In this document: piece after piece, positions 37,272 through 49,871 of the stretch
Layout: each line of letters starts with the position of its first letter
How positions within the stretch are numbered: the first letter of the stretch is position 1
NCBI RefSeq assembly: GCF_019703515.2
Contig: NC_059379.1
Location: 21,509,380 to 21,573,379, forward strand
Origin: Myxocyprinus asiaticus
Lineage: Eukaryota; Chordata; Actinopteri; Cypriniformes; Catostomidae
Reading direction: 5' to 3'
DNA length: 64,000 bases
The notes under the pieces: model-generated
Told to the model about the DNA's origin: nothing
The model's input: the letters and a program-made list of their open reading frames with translations, nothing else
Database searches by the model: none
Position numbers and translations under genes: made by a program

Positions 37272-40200
37272 GATCAGGACTCAAGATGGCGCCGAGTATG
37301 GCTGCTGCGTTGCGAGCTCCGACACAATATGGTAGTGTTTTGTTTGTTTTGTTTACAATTCTTATGTTTTCTGTCTTGGATGTTGTCTGCCTTATTGGCT
37401 ACGACAGACAAACACTTTTGGACATTGGTTCAGCAATTTCACACCGTAAACCAGACTTCAAATTCCTCAATGCCAACCCGCTGTTTACAAACACGCAAGC
37501 GGAGCCCTTTGTCTGAGCAGTCCAGACGCGGAAATGCAGGAGGAAAAGGGGAAACAGAGCCGGCGTTCTCATCAGAGTAAGACGCCACACAAATCGACCC
37601 CCGCTACCCAGTATTCTACTGGCAAATGTTCAGTCTCTGGATAACAAGCTCTGCGAGCTGAAAGCGCGGATCTCTTTCCAACGAGAGACGAGGGACTGCT
37701 GCATTATCTGCCTTACAGAAACTTGGATGTCTGCGGAGATTCCAGACTCAGCCATTGAACCCGCGGGGTTCTCCGTGCACCAAGCGGACAGAGCGAAAGA
37801 CCTCTCAGGTAAAAGCAGAGGTGGTGGTGTATGTTTTATGATCAACAAATCCTGGTGTGATCAGAGGAATGTACATTCTATCAAGTCTTTCTGTTCTCCT
37901 GATCTGGAATTTCTCATGCTTCTGTGTCGACCATTCTGGCTACCGAGGGGATTCACAGCGGTCATTATCACAGCTGTGTACATCCCGCCACAAGCCGACA
38001 CAGACCGGGCACTCAAGGAACTGTATGGGATTATAAGCAAGCAGGAAACCGCGCACCCTGAGGCCGCGTTCATTGTGACCGGGGTCTTTAATAAAGCCAG
38101 TTTCAAATCAGTCACACCAAAATACCACCAGCACATTAGTTTCAACACACGAGGGGACCGGTTTTGGACCGTTGCTACTCTCCCTTCCGGGATGGCTACA
38201 AATCCCTCCCCCGCCCACCATTTGGCACATCGGACCACTCTTCCATTCTGCTTCTGCCCGCTTACGGACAGAAACTGAAACAGGAAGCACCCACCCTCAG
38301 AATGATCCAGTGCTGGTCAGACCAATCAGACTCTACACTACAGGACTGTTTTGATCACACAGACTGGAAGATGTTCCGGTCCGCCTCTGATGACGACATC
38401 GAGCTTTATGCTGATAGTGTAATGTGTTTCATCAGAAAGTGCGTGGAGGACGTCGTTCCGACCAGAACAACACGGATCTATCCGAACCAGAAGCCATAAA
38501 TAAATAGCGATGTTCACGCGGCTCTTAATGTGCGGACCTCCGCTTTCAATTCCGGGAACGCGGAGGAGCATAAACCAGCCAGTTATGCCCTCCGAACAGC
38601 AAAACGCCAGTACAGGAACAAGATTGAAGGACAGTTTAACACCACCAACTCTAGAGGCATGTGGCAGGGAATTAACATCATCATGGAATTAACATCATCA
38701 CAAAACTCCGCCATGAACACCGCTGCCTCTCTCCCGGATGAGCTAAATACTTTTTATGCTAGTTTTGAGGGAAATAACACCGCCCTCGCGGAGAGAGCTC
38801 TCACGGCCGAAGCTACAGAGGTTAGTTCACTCTCCGTCTCTGTAGCGGATGTAACCCGATCCTTCCAACGGGTGAATATCCGCGAAGCCGTGGGTCCAGA
38901 CGGCATTCCGGGCTGCATCATCAGAGCGTGCGCGAACCAGCTGGCTGGTGTTTTTACTGACATTTTCAACCTTTCCCTCTCTTTGTCTGTAGTCCCCACA
39001 TGCTTTAAAACATCCACCATTGTGCCTGTTCCATAGCAATCAAAAATAACTTGCTTAAATGACTGGCGTCCTGTTGCTCTGACCCCCATCATCAGCAAAT
39101 ACTTTGAGAGATTAATCAGAGGTTACATCTGCTCTGTGCTGCCTCTCTCTCTAGACCCATTGCAGTTTGCTTACCGCAACAACTGCTCCACTGATGATGC
39201 CATTGCATCTACAATACACACTGCTCTCTCCCACCTGGAAAAAAAGAACACTTATGTGAGAATGCTGTTTGTAGACTACAGCTCAGCATTCAACATCATA
39301 GTGCCCTCCAAGCTAGATGAGAAACTCCAGGCTCTGGGCTTAAACAGCTCACTGTGCAGCTGGATCCTGGACTTCCTGTCAAGCAGGCACCAGGTGGTTA
39401 GAATAGGCAGCAACATCTCCTCATCACTGACCCTCAACACTGGAGCCCCACAGGGCTGTGTTCTCAGCCTACTCTTGTATTCCTTGTACACACATGACTG
39501 TGTGGCAACACATAGCTCCAATGCCATCATTAAGTTTGCTGATGACACGACGGTGGTAGGTCTGATCACTGACAATGATGAAACAGCCTACAGAGAGGAG
39601 GTGCACACTCTGACACACTGGTGTCAGGAGCACAACCTCTCCCTCAATGTCAGTAAGACAAAGGAGCTTGTGGTGGACTTCAGAAGAAAAGACAGAGAAC
39701 ACAGTCCCATCACCATCAATGGAGCACCAGTGGAGAGAGTCAGCAGCTTCAAGTTCCTGGGTGTCCACATCACTGAGGAACTCACATGGTCTATCCACAC
39801 TGAAGTCGTTGTGAAGAAGGCTCATCAGTGCCTCTTCTTCCTGAGACGGCTGAGGAAGTTTGGAATGAACCGCCACATCCTCACACGGTTCTACACCTGC
39901 ACTGTAGAGAGCATCCTGACTGGCTCCATCTCCGCCTGGTACGGCAATAGCACAGCCCACAACCGCAAAGCACTGCAAAGGGTGGTACGAACTGCCAGAC
40001 ACATCATCGGAGGTGAGCTTCCCTCCCTCCAGGACATATATACCAGGCGGTGTGTGAAAAAAGCTCGGAGGATCATCAGAGACTCCAGCCACCCGAGCCA
40101 TGGGCTGTTCTCACTGCTACCATCAGGCAGGCGGTATCGCAGCATCAGGACCCGCACCAGCCGACTTCATGACAGCTTCTTCCCCCAAGCAATCAGACTT

Positions 40201-40680
40201 TTGAACTCTTGATCTCCCATGATCAAAATACATCAGCACTGCACTTTATTACTCTTACTCTTTTATCTCATACCGGACTGTCATAAATTATATTATTATT
40301 ATATTATATTCTCTCTTAACAACTTACTATCAACCGACAGCCTGAATGTCAATACAGTACAATACAACCTACTGTACATTCTATATATATTACTATATAT
40401 ACTTTTTTTAAAAAAAATTTTTATTGAATAATGTGTATCTATATTGTGTGTATTGTATACTGTACAGTGTATGTTATTATTTGTATATTGTGTTGTGTGT
40501 AATTATGTGTATATTAGACTTTAAATTGTGCTGTGTTAATTTGATGTTATTGTAAACTGGTATATGTCTCATCACTGTCACGACTGCTATGTTGATCGGA
40601 ACTGCACCCAAGAATTTCACTCACCATTGCACTTGTGTATATGGCTGTGTGACAATAAAAGTGATTTGATTTGATTTGAT
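37272..40680 (+). mobile_element. L2-type LINE, near full length, inactivated
   Basis: A non-LTR retrotransposon in plus orientation. It starts with CAAGATGGCGCCGAG-type 5' sequence, encodes an endonuclease-reverse transcriptase and ends in GTGACAATAAAAGTGATTTG repeated as TGATT units, the usual tail of fish L2. Comparison with the hAT copy at 51.8 kb, which has no insert here, places the borders at about 37271/37272 and 40680/40681 with no clear target duplication. 3.4 kb. Confidence 0.93.
37286..40212 (+). pseudogene. L2 ORF (APE endonuclease and reverse transcriptase), broken
   Basis: One polyprotein frame with lesions. Frame 2 from 37286: N-terminal part, TGA at 37514-37516, then the APE endonuclease: LANVQSLDNKL, CLTETW (catalytic glutamate), ITAVYIPPQAD, and VTGVFNKAS where the family has GDFN, so a catalytic aspartate is valine. 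A frameshift near 38161-38166 moves the rest to frame 1, with SDHSSILLLP. Stops follow at 38497-38499 and 39034-39036. The linker has [10 protein letters not shown]. The reverse transcriptase (39136-40212) is open for 358 codons: [27 protein letters not shown] and the active-site box KFADD, ending LLNS. The RT domain itself looks intact, the full protein cannot be made. Confidence 0.93.
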
Positions 40681-41463
40681 TTTAATATCAGAGGTCTTAC
40701 TAGAAAAAAAGAAATTATGATCCAACTTGAATTTTCTTGATAAAAAAATATGACCATGCCTGGAATGATGTGCATGTAAAATGGCTAGAAATAGCATTTT
40801 AGCTTAGCGTAAAGCTGACAATTTACACAAGGTTTATTTCTATTTCTTCTGCTCCAAACTTACTTCAAACTTACTTCTCTGTCTGCTGGTATGAATGTAA
40901 CACATCATAAGAAAGTGTTTCACCGCTGTTCAAATGCACTTTGGATCACATCATTTGTATGTATAAATGTTTTCCATCTGAAAGGACTAAATATTAAATG
41001 AAACAAATGACAATAAAATGCAAAGTAATCTGTTCAGTAATCAAAATACTTTTTGAATGTAACTGTATTCTAATTACCAATGATTTAACCTGTAACTGTA
41101 ATGGAATACAGTTACTAATATTTTCTATTTTAAATACGTAATCCTGTTACATGTATTCCGTTACTCCCCAACACTGTCCATAATAAACTTTCTATTTTAA
41201 CATTCAACTCTTCTGAACACATTTAATGTAATTTATAAGCATCTTGTGTGAAAATGTATATTTACCCAAAGAAATATCAACTGATGAACAAAACCAGGAG
41301 CTCTCTTGCCTAATGTATGTTCTCACGTTTCCAACATGAGAGAGTGCCGGAAAGCAGGCGTCGCAAACCTCCGGTGTCGCAAAACTCTGGTTCTTAAAGG
41401 GGCCATGTCCAGTTTATGAATAGAGTTAAATTACATGAAATTTCTCCACTTGGCTACATTTAT

Positions 41464-41615
41464 AAATACTTATTTTTATCTCTGTTACTCAGACACTGCT
41501 ATCTTATGATATCGACAAACTTTTACTCAAATACATCTTTTGAAAAACAGTACAAAAAACATTTTAATGCTTGAATTACAAACCCACCTACATATATACA
41601 CTTATTACAACATTA
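41464..41615. other. non-coding spacer
   Basis: Nothing recognised. Confidence 0.4.
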
Positions 41616-41617
41616 AT

Positions 41618-41690
41618 AGCTTGTGCGGTAGCTCACCTGATAGGGTGTTGGTCTTAGAGTTGGAGGGCTGCAGTTCAAGTCCAGCCATAA
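41618..41690 (+). mobile_element. tRNA-derived SINE head
   Basis: GGTAGCTCACCTGATAGGG holds an A box (about 41629-41640), and GCAGTTCAAGTCC (41670-41682) is a B box at the normal spacing for a polymerase III promoter. The B box differs from GTTCGAATCC, and the flanks do not close an acceptor stem, so it is a SINE or decayed tRNA relic rather than a working tRNA gene. Confidence 0.6.
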
Positions 41691-41940
41691 ACTCAAGCTG
41701 AAACGTGACATCACAGAATCATAGAAGCTGCACAATATGGTGTGGTTGCTTCAGAAATTGTGCTTTTTAGGTTTAGACATTGAAAAGGTAAGGATGACCT
41801 CAGCTGGATGATTCACTGTAAAACTGCAGCCAAACATGTTATACAGCAGGTATATATTTAATTGCAAAAATGTTGTCATGTTCACATAAATTTCATGAGA
41901 CCACACTGTTTATTCTACTCAACTTTAACAAAAGTTTTCA

Positions 41941-42008
<68 letters not shown>
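41941..42008. repeat. (TA)n microsatellite
   Basis: About 33 TA units. Confidence 0.97.
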
Positions 42009-42011
<3 letters not shown>

Positions 42012-43360
42012 ACAAATTATTTTAGTTAATGTTTTCAGAAATTTTTAATTATCCAAAGCTTGTATCCTGGCAGGCAAAATTTTGAAAATACCTTCCCCAA
42101 CACTGATTATATGTAAAAATATACAGTATATCTTAAAAAGAGTCAAATTGTTTTGCTTTCTTTTTTAGGCTTGTTACTCTTCAAAAATAACATGTGTTAT
42201 TCTAAATCATTAAAAATGCTCATGAATAGCATAAAAAAAAGCTACTAAACTGAAGCTATATGCTTTCAATGTTATAGGCTCCACCACTCTTAACCAGCAG
42301 GTCTAACTCACATTCTTCATGTGAGTTCATGCCAAGGTCATGGGCGCTTGAGGATACATGTACTATGAACATCAATTTAATTTTAAATTTAACAGCTGAT
42401 GACAAGGGCAGCTGTACATATACCAAATCATGTTTTAAGAGTAGACTCGTTTGGGAGGTGAGAGATAGTAGGGCAGGCATGAAAGATGCAGTGCAGCTTC
42501 TTTATATGCTCTTCAAATGATTGGAGTGGAGGGTATTATGTTGGCGGCGCTCTGAGCTTAGGGTGATGCTAATCACAGCAGCTATGATCTTTCAGAACAG
42601 CCCAGGACCACGAAGCTACGAATCTGATTCAATCTTCCCTTACCCACCTTTTCTCTTGTAATGTATGGAAAGCATGTACAACAGTAAAGGTCTACTTACC
42701 TGGAGCTGATTGCAGTTACAGATATGACTGCTGATAAGATATTAAGGGACTGCTTGTGGAAACTGAGCACTAGGCACTTGGAGGGTGGAAGTTTCTTTTT
42801 GGAAGTGGGCACACTTCCCACTGTGAGGCTGATTATGCCAGCCAGGCTCTTCACAATAAACAGATGGCTATGGCAATCATGGTCACTTATTTATTTATTC
42901 TGCCTTTCAGCCACTACACAGTGTTGGGAAATATTTTATTGTTAGTGTAAGTTTGCATTAAAGTTCTGTCAAGGGTTTAATAATTAAATGGAACTGCAAA
43001 AATAATTACAGTTTTCAACCAGGTTTCCTGAACACACCCTCCACCTTCAGTTGGTCAGCCAAACAGATAGACTAACCCCCAAACTCATGCCATTGGTTGG
43101 GGCGATGCTGCTGTGTCAGGCTAGTTGGGATTTCATTATTTATTTTTTTTAAGAACCAACTCCAAATATTCTTTTAAGGTTTTATTTTTTTGTTAAACAT
43201 AAGCAAACAGTTCCAGAATGTTCTGGAAACCAAAACTTGTTAGTTGGGAAAAGAAACAATGTTGTGAAAGCACTCCAGAGCCAAAGTGTTACACTTCTGA
43301 GGAGTTCTTATCATTTTCTCTGTATTTTCAGCATGGAAAAATAAAATATTTTAACACTAG
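42009..43360. other. non-coding, nothing recognised
   Basis: 42530-42870 is of mixed composition and free of simple repeats; no exon signature. Confidence 0.45.
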
Positions 43361-43487
43361 AAAAAAAAAAAAAAAAAAAAAAAAAAGACATACTTCTCCT
43401 TTAAGTAATAGTATTGACCAGAATACAGAATAAGACTGATATCTCAGACATGCAAATGGTTTGGCTGTTTTTTTTTTTTTTTTTCTG
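43361..43487. repeat. A-run and T-run pair
   Basis: A(26)-like run at 43361-43386 and T-run at 43469-43484. Confidence 0.9.
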
Positions 43488-43689
43488 TTTACCTGCAAAC
43501 AGACATGTCATTACATTTGTCATTATTTATTTATTTTAATATAATAAATAGAACCTAGCATTTTCCTTGTCACAGTTTTGCTCTGTAAGGATGTTAACCA
43601 TTAGTAAATCCAAGACACTAAATATTTTTGTTCATAATTATTTTTTATTCATAAGGAGCATCAATAAATGCATATACATACATATACAC

Positions 43690-43690
<1 letters not shown>

Positions 43691-43748
<58 letters not shown>
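43691..43748. repeat. (TA)n microsatellite
   Basis: About 28 TA units. Confidence 0.97.
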
Positions 43749-43754
<6 letters not shown>

Positions 43755-43769
43755 TTTATTTTTTTCAGA

Positions 43770-44250
43770 AACAAGAATGAAGGATGACTCATTCAGCTCC
43801 ATCCCAATTATTATATCTAATCATAGGTTATTGTTCAGAACACAAATAGACATTGGCAGCAGGACCCTGCACATGGGGTTGCACGCTGATAATTACAGGT
43901 TTATGTTTTTTTCACAGTAGCAATTACTCAAGGTGAGGAATTTGAATGAAGCCATGGCTACCTGCCAAATAGTTTTTTTTTAATTTAATCTTCTCAATGC
44001 TGTTGCTTTTCAGAATTTTAATCTGTGTGCCTGTATGTTAAAACAACAAACAGCTCATTAGAATCTGTGAAAAAAGAAAGAAATAAACAAACAAAAGAAT
44101 GAATCTGTTTTATGTTCTCACAATGCAGCGGTTGAGCATTCCGACGGTGCCACTATTTCCTTCAAGTGGCAGTAAACAGGAACTGAGGGCTAGAAAAATA
44201 GATGAGCCAGAAATTATTTTTTGTAATCGGTAGATCTTTTTGCATGCGTG
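43770..44250. promoter_or_regulatory. candidate conserved non-coding region
   Basis: Mixed-composition stretch without repeats, with sites such as TTATATCTAATCATAGG and GCTGATAATTACAGG. No exon signature. Regulatory role is a guess to be tested by alignment. Confidence 0.2.
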
Positions 44251-45130
44251 AGGAACTGAACAGGAAAAGGTAATTCAGGCAAGAATAGAGGGAATAAAAC
44301 AACACTTGTGACTTTGAGTGTGTTTATATAGTTTAAATATTTTTTGTTGTTGCGAAGGGTCTTGCTGACAGCCCCTGTAGAAGTAAATAATCTTTCTGTG
44401 TTTGATCTCTCCTTCGGCTCTCCACTTTTGCTAAAATCCTGCTGTTTTTACAAATGTGTTTTGTAAAACACTGCTGTGCAGTGTGTGTGAAGAGAGAGAT
44501 TTTTATTTTTATTTTTTATTATTTATAAACAGACTTTATTCAGTCAATCAGCATAACAAATATATCAGATTACTGTCATTCAAATGTTTCCAGATCATGC
44601 ATTGCTTTGTAATAACTAAATTAATCAAAAATTCTTGAGTGAATATATGATTTAAACAGTGGTATAAGGTCCTGACCACGCCTGTTCTCTATTCTGTTCT
44701 TTCTTGACGTGTAAATTGCAAGATTTGCTTGAACAACAATAAAATTAATCAGCTGACATTTAATCCTTTGTTTCTGATTATTCCCTGCCCCCAAAATAAA
44801 ATCATTTAGTGCAAACTTTTCCCCAAAATTCGAAAACAATTGACACAACAGAACAAAGAGTGATTTAAGCCTTACAAATTCAAAAAAAAAAAAAAAACAG
44901 AATACACACTTATCAGAATTTGGATTAATAATAATGCAATGACACGAATGCATTTACAGCCACAGCCCCATGTAAAAAAAGTGGAAAGGAGGAAGCTGGG
45001 ACCAGGTGAATGATCCAACAAACTTTAATACTCAACTTAAACACACTACACTTCTCAACGTCACACATTACATAATGATGCACACAGCTCCGTGCGTCTC
45101 TCTTCGCACATGTAGAACTCGTTCACTACT
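44251..45130. other. non-coding, nothing recognised
   Basis: Contains an A-run at 44882-44897; short open frames only. Confidence 0.45.
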
Positions 45131-45159
45131 TTTCTTCCCGGTTTTATCTCATTTCCCAA

Positions 45160-45162
<3 letters not shown>

Positions 45163-45190
<28 letters not shown>
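45163..45190. repeat. (GA)n microsatellite
   Basis: GAGAGA tract, about 14 units. Confidence 0.97.
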
Positions 45191-45193
<3 letters not shown>

Positions 45194-45721
45194 TGTACAT
45201 GCAATATAAAAAGAAAAACAACAGCACTAGGTCATTATGTTTGGACAAACTTTGGCACAGACAGAACACATCTCTTCCTGGGGATTCAGCTCACACTGTG
45301 ATTGAAAGTAATTATTTTTATAGTTGTAATGCATCTACAAGTGTGTGTTTGTGTGTTCCCGAAGTCCTGCTGCCCTCCTCAAACCCTTTTCCTGTGTTCT
45401 TTGTGTTAACTGCTGTGTTCAGTACACACACACACGCACGCACGCACACAGAAAGTAGTGAAGTAGTAGAAAGTCAGTCTGGAGCTTATCTCAGCATCTG
45501 GCCATCTGTGGAACGCAACAGCTGCAGCATCATCAGAGATGACCCTTCACCCAGTCAGACCACACACACTCATACACATTTACAGTCAACACAAAAGAAA
45601 ACAAAAGGGAGTCTGGGATCTGCTGACTGACTGACTTGATTATTGAAGGATATGCCCATATGCAAGGGCGTAGATTTTTTTAATGTATTTTTTTTAAAGA
45701 GTTTTTTCTTCTTAATCCTAT
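45191..45721. other. non-coding with short (CA)n/(CG) tracts
   Basis: CA-rich tract at 45423-45450. No gene. Confidence 0.45.
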
Positions 45722-46021
45722 AGACCTTATTCAAGCTACAGCCATCTTTGATTTTTAATGGGAATGACAATGAGGCTGTGAGGGATAGATGTACAGTCTC
45801 TTCAATGACACAAACGGTATAAAGCTGTATAAAGCTCCTAGATTACATCTGATTTTGAACAACTCATGTTGTCTGGAGTATACTGAATGTTCTTGGACAG
45901 ATATTTTATTAATGTTTTGTCAGCGGAATGATCCAAAAACACTTTAAACTACAGTGCAGCCCATTGAAGAGACAATCATTGAAGATTACTATCAAAGATG
46001 GTGCTAGCGTAAATAAGGTCT
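45722..46021. mobile_element. 300-bp MITE with inverted ends
   Basis: AGACCTTATTCAAGCTACAG plus CCATCTTTGAT at left pairs with ATCAAAGATGGTGCTAGCG plus TAAATAAGGTCT at right. CTCTTCAATGA and CATTGAAGAGAC extend the fold inward. No clear target duplication. Confidence 0.75.
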
Positions 46022-46049
46022 GTTCACATATCGTATCTGAAAGCACCAA

Positions 46050-46122
46050 AGTACATAAATAAATAAATAATAATAATAATAATAATAAATAAATAAAAAT
46101 AAATAAACAAACAAACAAACTG
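46050..46122. repeat. AAAT/AAT/AAAC simple repeat
   Basis: Compound low-complexity tract. Confidence 0.9.
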
Positions 46123-46301
46123 AAATTTTCTTTAAATTTTATTGATTTTATTTCACTTTGTTACACTTGTTGTGTGCCCGGTCAATAATGACATGTAAAT
46201 AAACAGGGACTAAAAATGAAATGAGCAAAACATTTATTTATTTTTTGTTCCAGTTCAGAAGTTCCGCAGCTTCATTTCCAAAGGGTTAGTGGTAACTAAG
46301 A

Positions 46302-46934
46302 GGCCGTTTACACGACAACTTTTTCAACTAAAACCTGAAAACAGCGTTTTGGCTGTTCGTTTAAACGACAACGGCGTTTTGCGGCCTGAAAACGGGTTTC
46401 AAAGTGCAAGTTTTTGAAAACGATGCCGTTATCGTCTCTGTGTAAACATACAAAAACGTGAATTTGTGAAAACGACGACGTCATGCGCAAGTGTATTACA
46501 TGTTCAGTCTATAGTCATGTGCGCGAGTACTTCAAAACAATGCGCGAGACATTCAAAACTACAATGGCGGACTACAGGACTGTATGCTGCTCAAGATTGT
46601 GAGTTTATTGACGCTTCTCCAGCAAAGTAATTGTAGTAATAAAGGAAACTCATCGTCCGTCCTGACAAAATTGTTCAATGCTTTAGCCATCTTCATTGTT
46701 TATATTCACTGCTCTGTGGAAGAATGCTAATGTGCGCAGGCGTGTAGTGTTTCTTTACAAAGTGACATCACCAACTACTGGCCTGGCATGCATAATACAG
46801 CGTTTTTAGTCGTTTTTGCAGATCCGTGTGAACGGGGATTGTTTGACAACGCTGTCGAGTGTTTACGCAAAACTTTTCAAAAACGCAAAAGGAAAAACTT
46901 TTCCATTTTTAGTACATCGTAGTCGTGTAAACGT
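46302..46934. mobile_element. non-autonomous DNA element (GGCCGTTTACACGAC ends)
   Basis: GGCCGTTTACACGACAAC at left and GTAGTCGTGTAAACGTAC at right are inverted partners. Many AAACG/CGTTTT words inside are typical of this common fish element. The target duplication is unclear. Confidence 0.75.
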
Positions 46935-48640
46935 ACAATAAATAAAATAATATCTTATAATATATTATCGGGATTACATTTAATCGTGGATTCAATCCAC
47001 TACATCAGCGTGCTACAGTCCGCAGTGAGGACCGTCTCGGTCGGCTGAATTCCTCCTTCAGACATGCCTCTAGTCCACACTGTTTTACTGTAGCCTACAT
47101 CAGAGTGTACACGCAGTCAGAGGTTGCGCAAGAAAAATATATGAATCTGTCACTCTGACGGACTGAATTGTAAAATGTCCGTCATGGTCTATTTTTATCT
47201 GTCATACTTGTTTTAATTTTATAAGTACGACATTCAGGGCGTAGCATCCATTATAATGGCATATACATGAGAGTGGATAGGCTTAATGATATTTTTGACT
47301 CCCCAAGTGCAAGTCTGGTGAAACCAAGGAATTCATGGGTGAATTTAGTTACCTGTCAAAAACCGCTGTGCTAAAACAAAATTTTTCAACTTTACCGGTA
47401 CGTGCGGCTTTTAAATGAAATAAATGTCAGATCGGAAAATGCACAGGTTCGGAACTTCTTCAATGTGCCTGATAGCCTATAACAATGAAGTCACAGATGA
47501 GAAGCACATGCATCTCTGAAGGATTAGCTGTCAGTAGGTGGCTCGCACAGACCCAACACTTACAGTGCAGTATTAATACATTACAGTATATATTAATATA
47601 TAAGTATGATATAAATATTATATTAATATACACAATATTTACTTTTAATATTTGTAGTATTTTAAAGATCCAAGTATTGCAAAATAATTGCAAAATGTAG
47701 CAAAATTAGTAGTAAAAATAAAGGGCATCTTGTGGAGCACTTGCTTCTGTTTCACACATGACAATAAAAGACTGAGCACAAGCTGGTCCTGAATAAATTA
47801 TTTAATCAATTACAATAATGACAATTGTGCATGTGCATTGTGGGATTTATATGTATCCAGGTGGCTCCAGTATTTTGTCTATGTTCACCAAAATTTGTTC
47901 AGATTAATTTAATGATTCAGTGACCATTTCTGGTGATGTCAGAAGGTGGTGACAAATGAGTGTCATGTGTGAAATGAGTTAGTCACTGAATCATGGATCA
48001 AAAGAAAAATGTAATCCTTTAAAATTTTTATGTCTACAGACCTACAAAGAGACTTTAGTAGAGGTTTTAAGCATTATAAGAACAAAGCAAATCTATGATT
48101 TCCCTACAGTTGGTTAGCTGCTGAGCATGACTTTTATCAACAGACAACAATAATATGTCCGTACGTTTTCATGTATAAAAAAGCATGTCTACATATCTAT
48201 TCACTTCAGTAAAATGCATGTGTTTTAAGAACACATCATATCTATCTTTTTTCCTAAAGTTTGTCAACTGCACACCAACATAGAGGTAAAAAACAGGAGC
48301 TGATATTAAAAATAGCATTACATATTTAACACAGATATAGTAATCTGCGTAAATTGGCAAAAACAACCGATCAAACTTGTAGCAAATTAGCTTAAAAAGG
48401 GAATTATTTATAATTAATTATAACTGGTTATAATTAATAATAAATATTTAGATTAGATCTTAGAATTAACTGTAGCAGAATCGATATTACAATTACCTGA
48501 TCTGTCCGTCCACTGAGCAGACAATATAATTATTTATCAATTCTAAGAAGATTACTTTCCTGGCCAAGGAACAATAGCCTTCCTACTTATACAGTGCTAG
48601 CAGTAGTTTAGCATGTAGCAAGGAGCAACATTCAGTGACT
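46935..48640. other. non-coding, nothing recognised
   Basis: Stop-rich in all frames. Confidence 0.45.
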
Positions 48641-48649
48641 TTGAATTGT

Positions 48650-49830
48650 GAGCGGAACACAGAGACAATCAATTGTGAATATAAGGGATTTAATAAATGA
48701 AACTATAACTAACATACAAACAAACTAAGCAAAACATACACATATAGAATGAAGGAAAGTAAGGAAAGGAGAGAGAAGAGCAAAGAATGGCAGTATTTCA
48801 CATCAGTTAACCACAACCTAAATGAGAATCATCAGAGGCACAATTCACCTTAAAATGGGTTCAAACTTAAACGCGCATCTAATCAGTTGTAAATGGTTAC
48901 TTGCATTGGTTTTTTGCTGAATAAGAGTCTTGATGCGGTAGACGAGGTTCTCGACGATTTCTTTAGGAATGAGTTGAAGAAGTCCACAGCAAATCCACAA
49001 AGTTACTTGAAGGTAAACACTGCCAGAAGGTTAAACTCAAGAGGAGAATTTTGGAGTGTGTTGGTCTCAAGAAGAAGAGTTTTGAGCGATGATTAGTCTG
49101 CGTTCTGGAGTTTTAATAGTTCATTGCCGCACCCATTTTGTGGGTGGAGTGACCAATCAGAGGCATGCATTTTGAGCGGGAGAGACATCCTTTGTCTCTG
49201 TTTATGGCCCATTCGCATTTTATTGCTGATCTGGACCGCTAGTGCAGCTCTTAATTCAAAACATAGTAAGAATTGTTCGATGCATTTCACGATCACATGG
49301 TGTACATTATTGTGTGAGAAATAAAGAGAAGATCATTTTGATACCAAGAAGGTAACCTCCAGACGATATTAAAGCAGAGATACACTCATACACTTGAATA
49401 TAGGCATTTAATGTCTAACTAATACAAGTAAAGGGTTTTAACTAAGTTAATATGATAGGGGAATATACATACAACACATGCATATAGCAGATACATTTAT
49501 AACTGCTTACTATGGCCTAAATAGAGAAAATGTCTTTAGGTGTGTGTGTGACGTGTATTGGAATTACTGGAGACAGACAACTGCTCTGGTGCCTGGCACG
49601 GGGGGTCACCCCCCTTTCTGTGGAATGTGTTTGAAGCTTGATGGAGACACTCCAGAGGCGACCTGTTTTAGCATCCTTTTGATAGTGATAAAGACCATCT
49701 GCAATTTAGCACCCATATAAATGTAAACGCGGAGGCCAGGTCAGTAATTTATATGCAAATGTCAAAAGGCTAAAAGGGTTTTTTTCAAACAAAGTGTAAT
49801 TAGCCATCACTGATCTTACACAGACGTTAC
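48650..49830. other. repeat-like region of unknown class
   Basis: The A-rich tract GGGATTTAATAAATGAAAC near 48685 and the GAAATAAAGAGAAG near 49318 resemble processed-transcript or LTR-type signals on opposite strands, and a pyrimidine/purine-rich middle lies between. No reverse transcriptase, LTR pair or inverted ends were found. The block may be a diverged LTR, but that is a guess. Confidence 0.25.
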
Positions 49831-49871
49831 AAACTATTACCTAACAAACATAATGTAAAATCATAACTTAA

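Larger units (their letters stand above)
36926..41176. mobile_element. hAT-like element (CAGTGTTGGG) split by an L2 LINE
   Basis: CAGTGTTGGGAGGGTTAC and GTTACTCCCCAACACTG are the inverted ends. TCCATAAT lies at 36918-36925 and 41177-41184, an exact 8-bp duplication. The uninterrupted copy of the surrounding repeat at 59.69 kb has this site only once, which confirms the insertion. Its own length is about 842 bp. A second copy is at 51354-52453 in reverse orientation. Confidence 0.92.
36500..41463 (-). repeat. unnamed dispersed repeat, copy 1 (split by a hAT)
   Basis: Sequence at 36500-36925 and 41185-41463 aligns, reversed, with 59438-60025. Shared stretches include GGCCCCTTTAA, TTTTGCGACACC, CTCTCTCATG, TTTGGGTAAATAT, TCACACAAGATGCTTA, GATGCATATGGATTG and AAGCATGT..TAAGGTGATGTA. 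About 0.7 kb without the insert. Ends and class unknown. Confidence 0.8.

Noticed and set aside
39469..40101. 210-codon minus-strand open frame
   Set aside because: Shadow of the L2 reverse transcriptase on the other strand.
41618..41690. Functional tRNA gene
   Set aside because: No acceptor stem pairing and a divergent B box.
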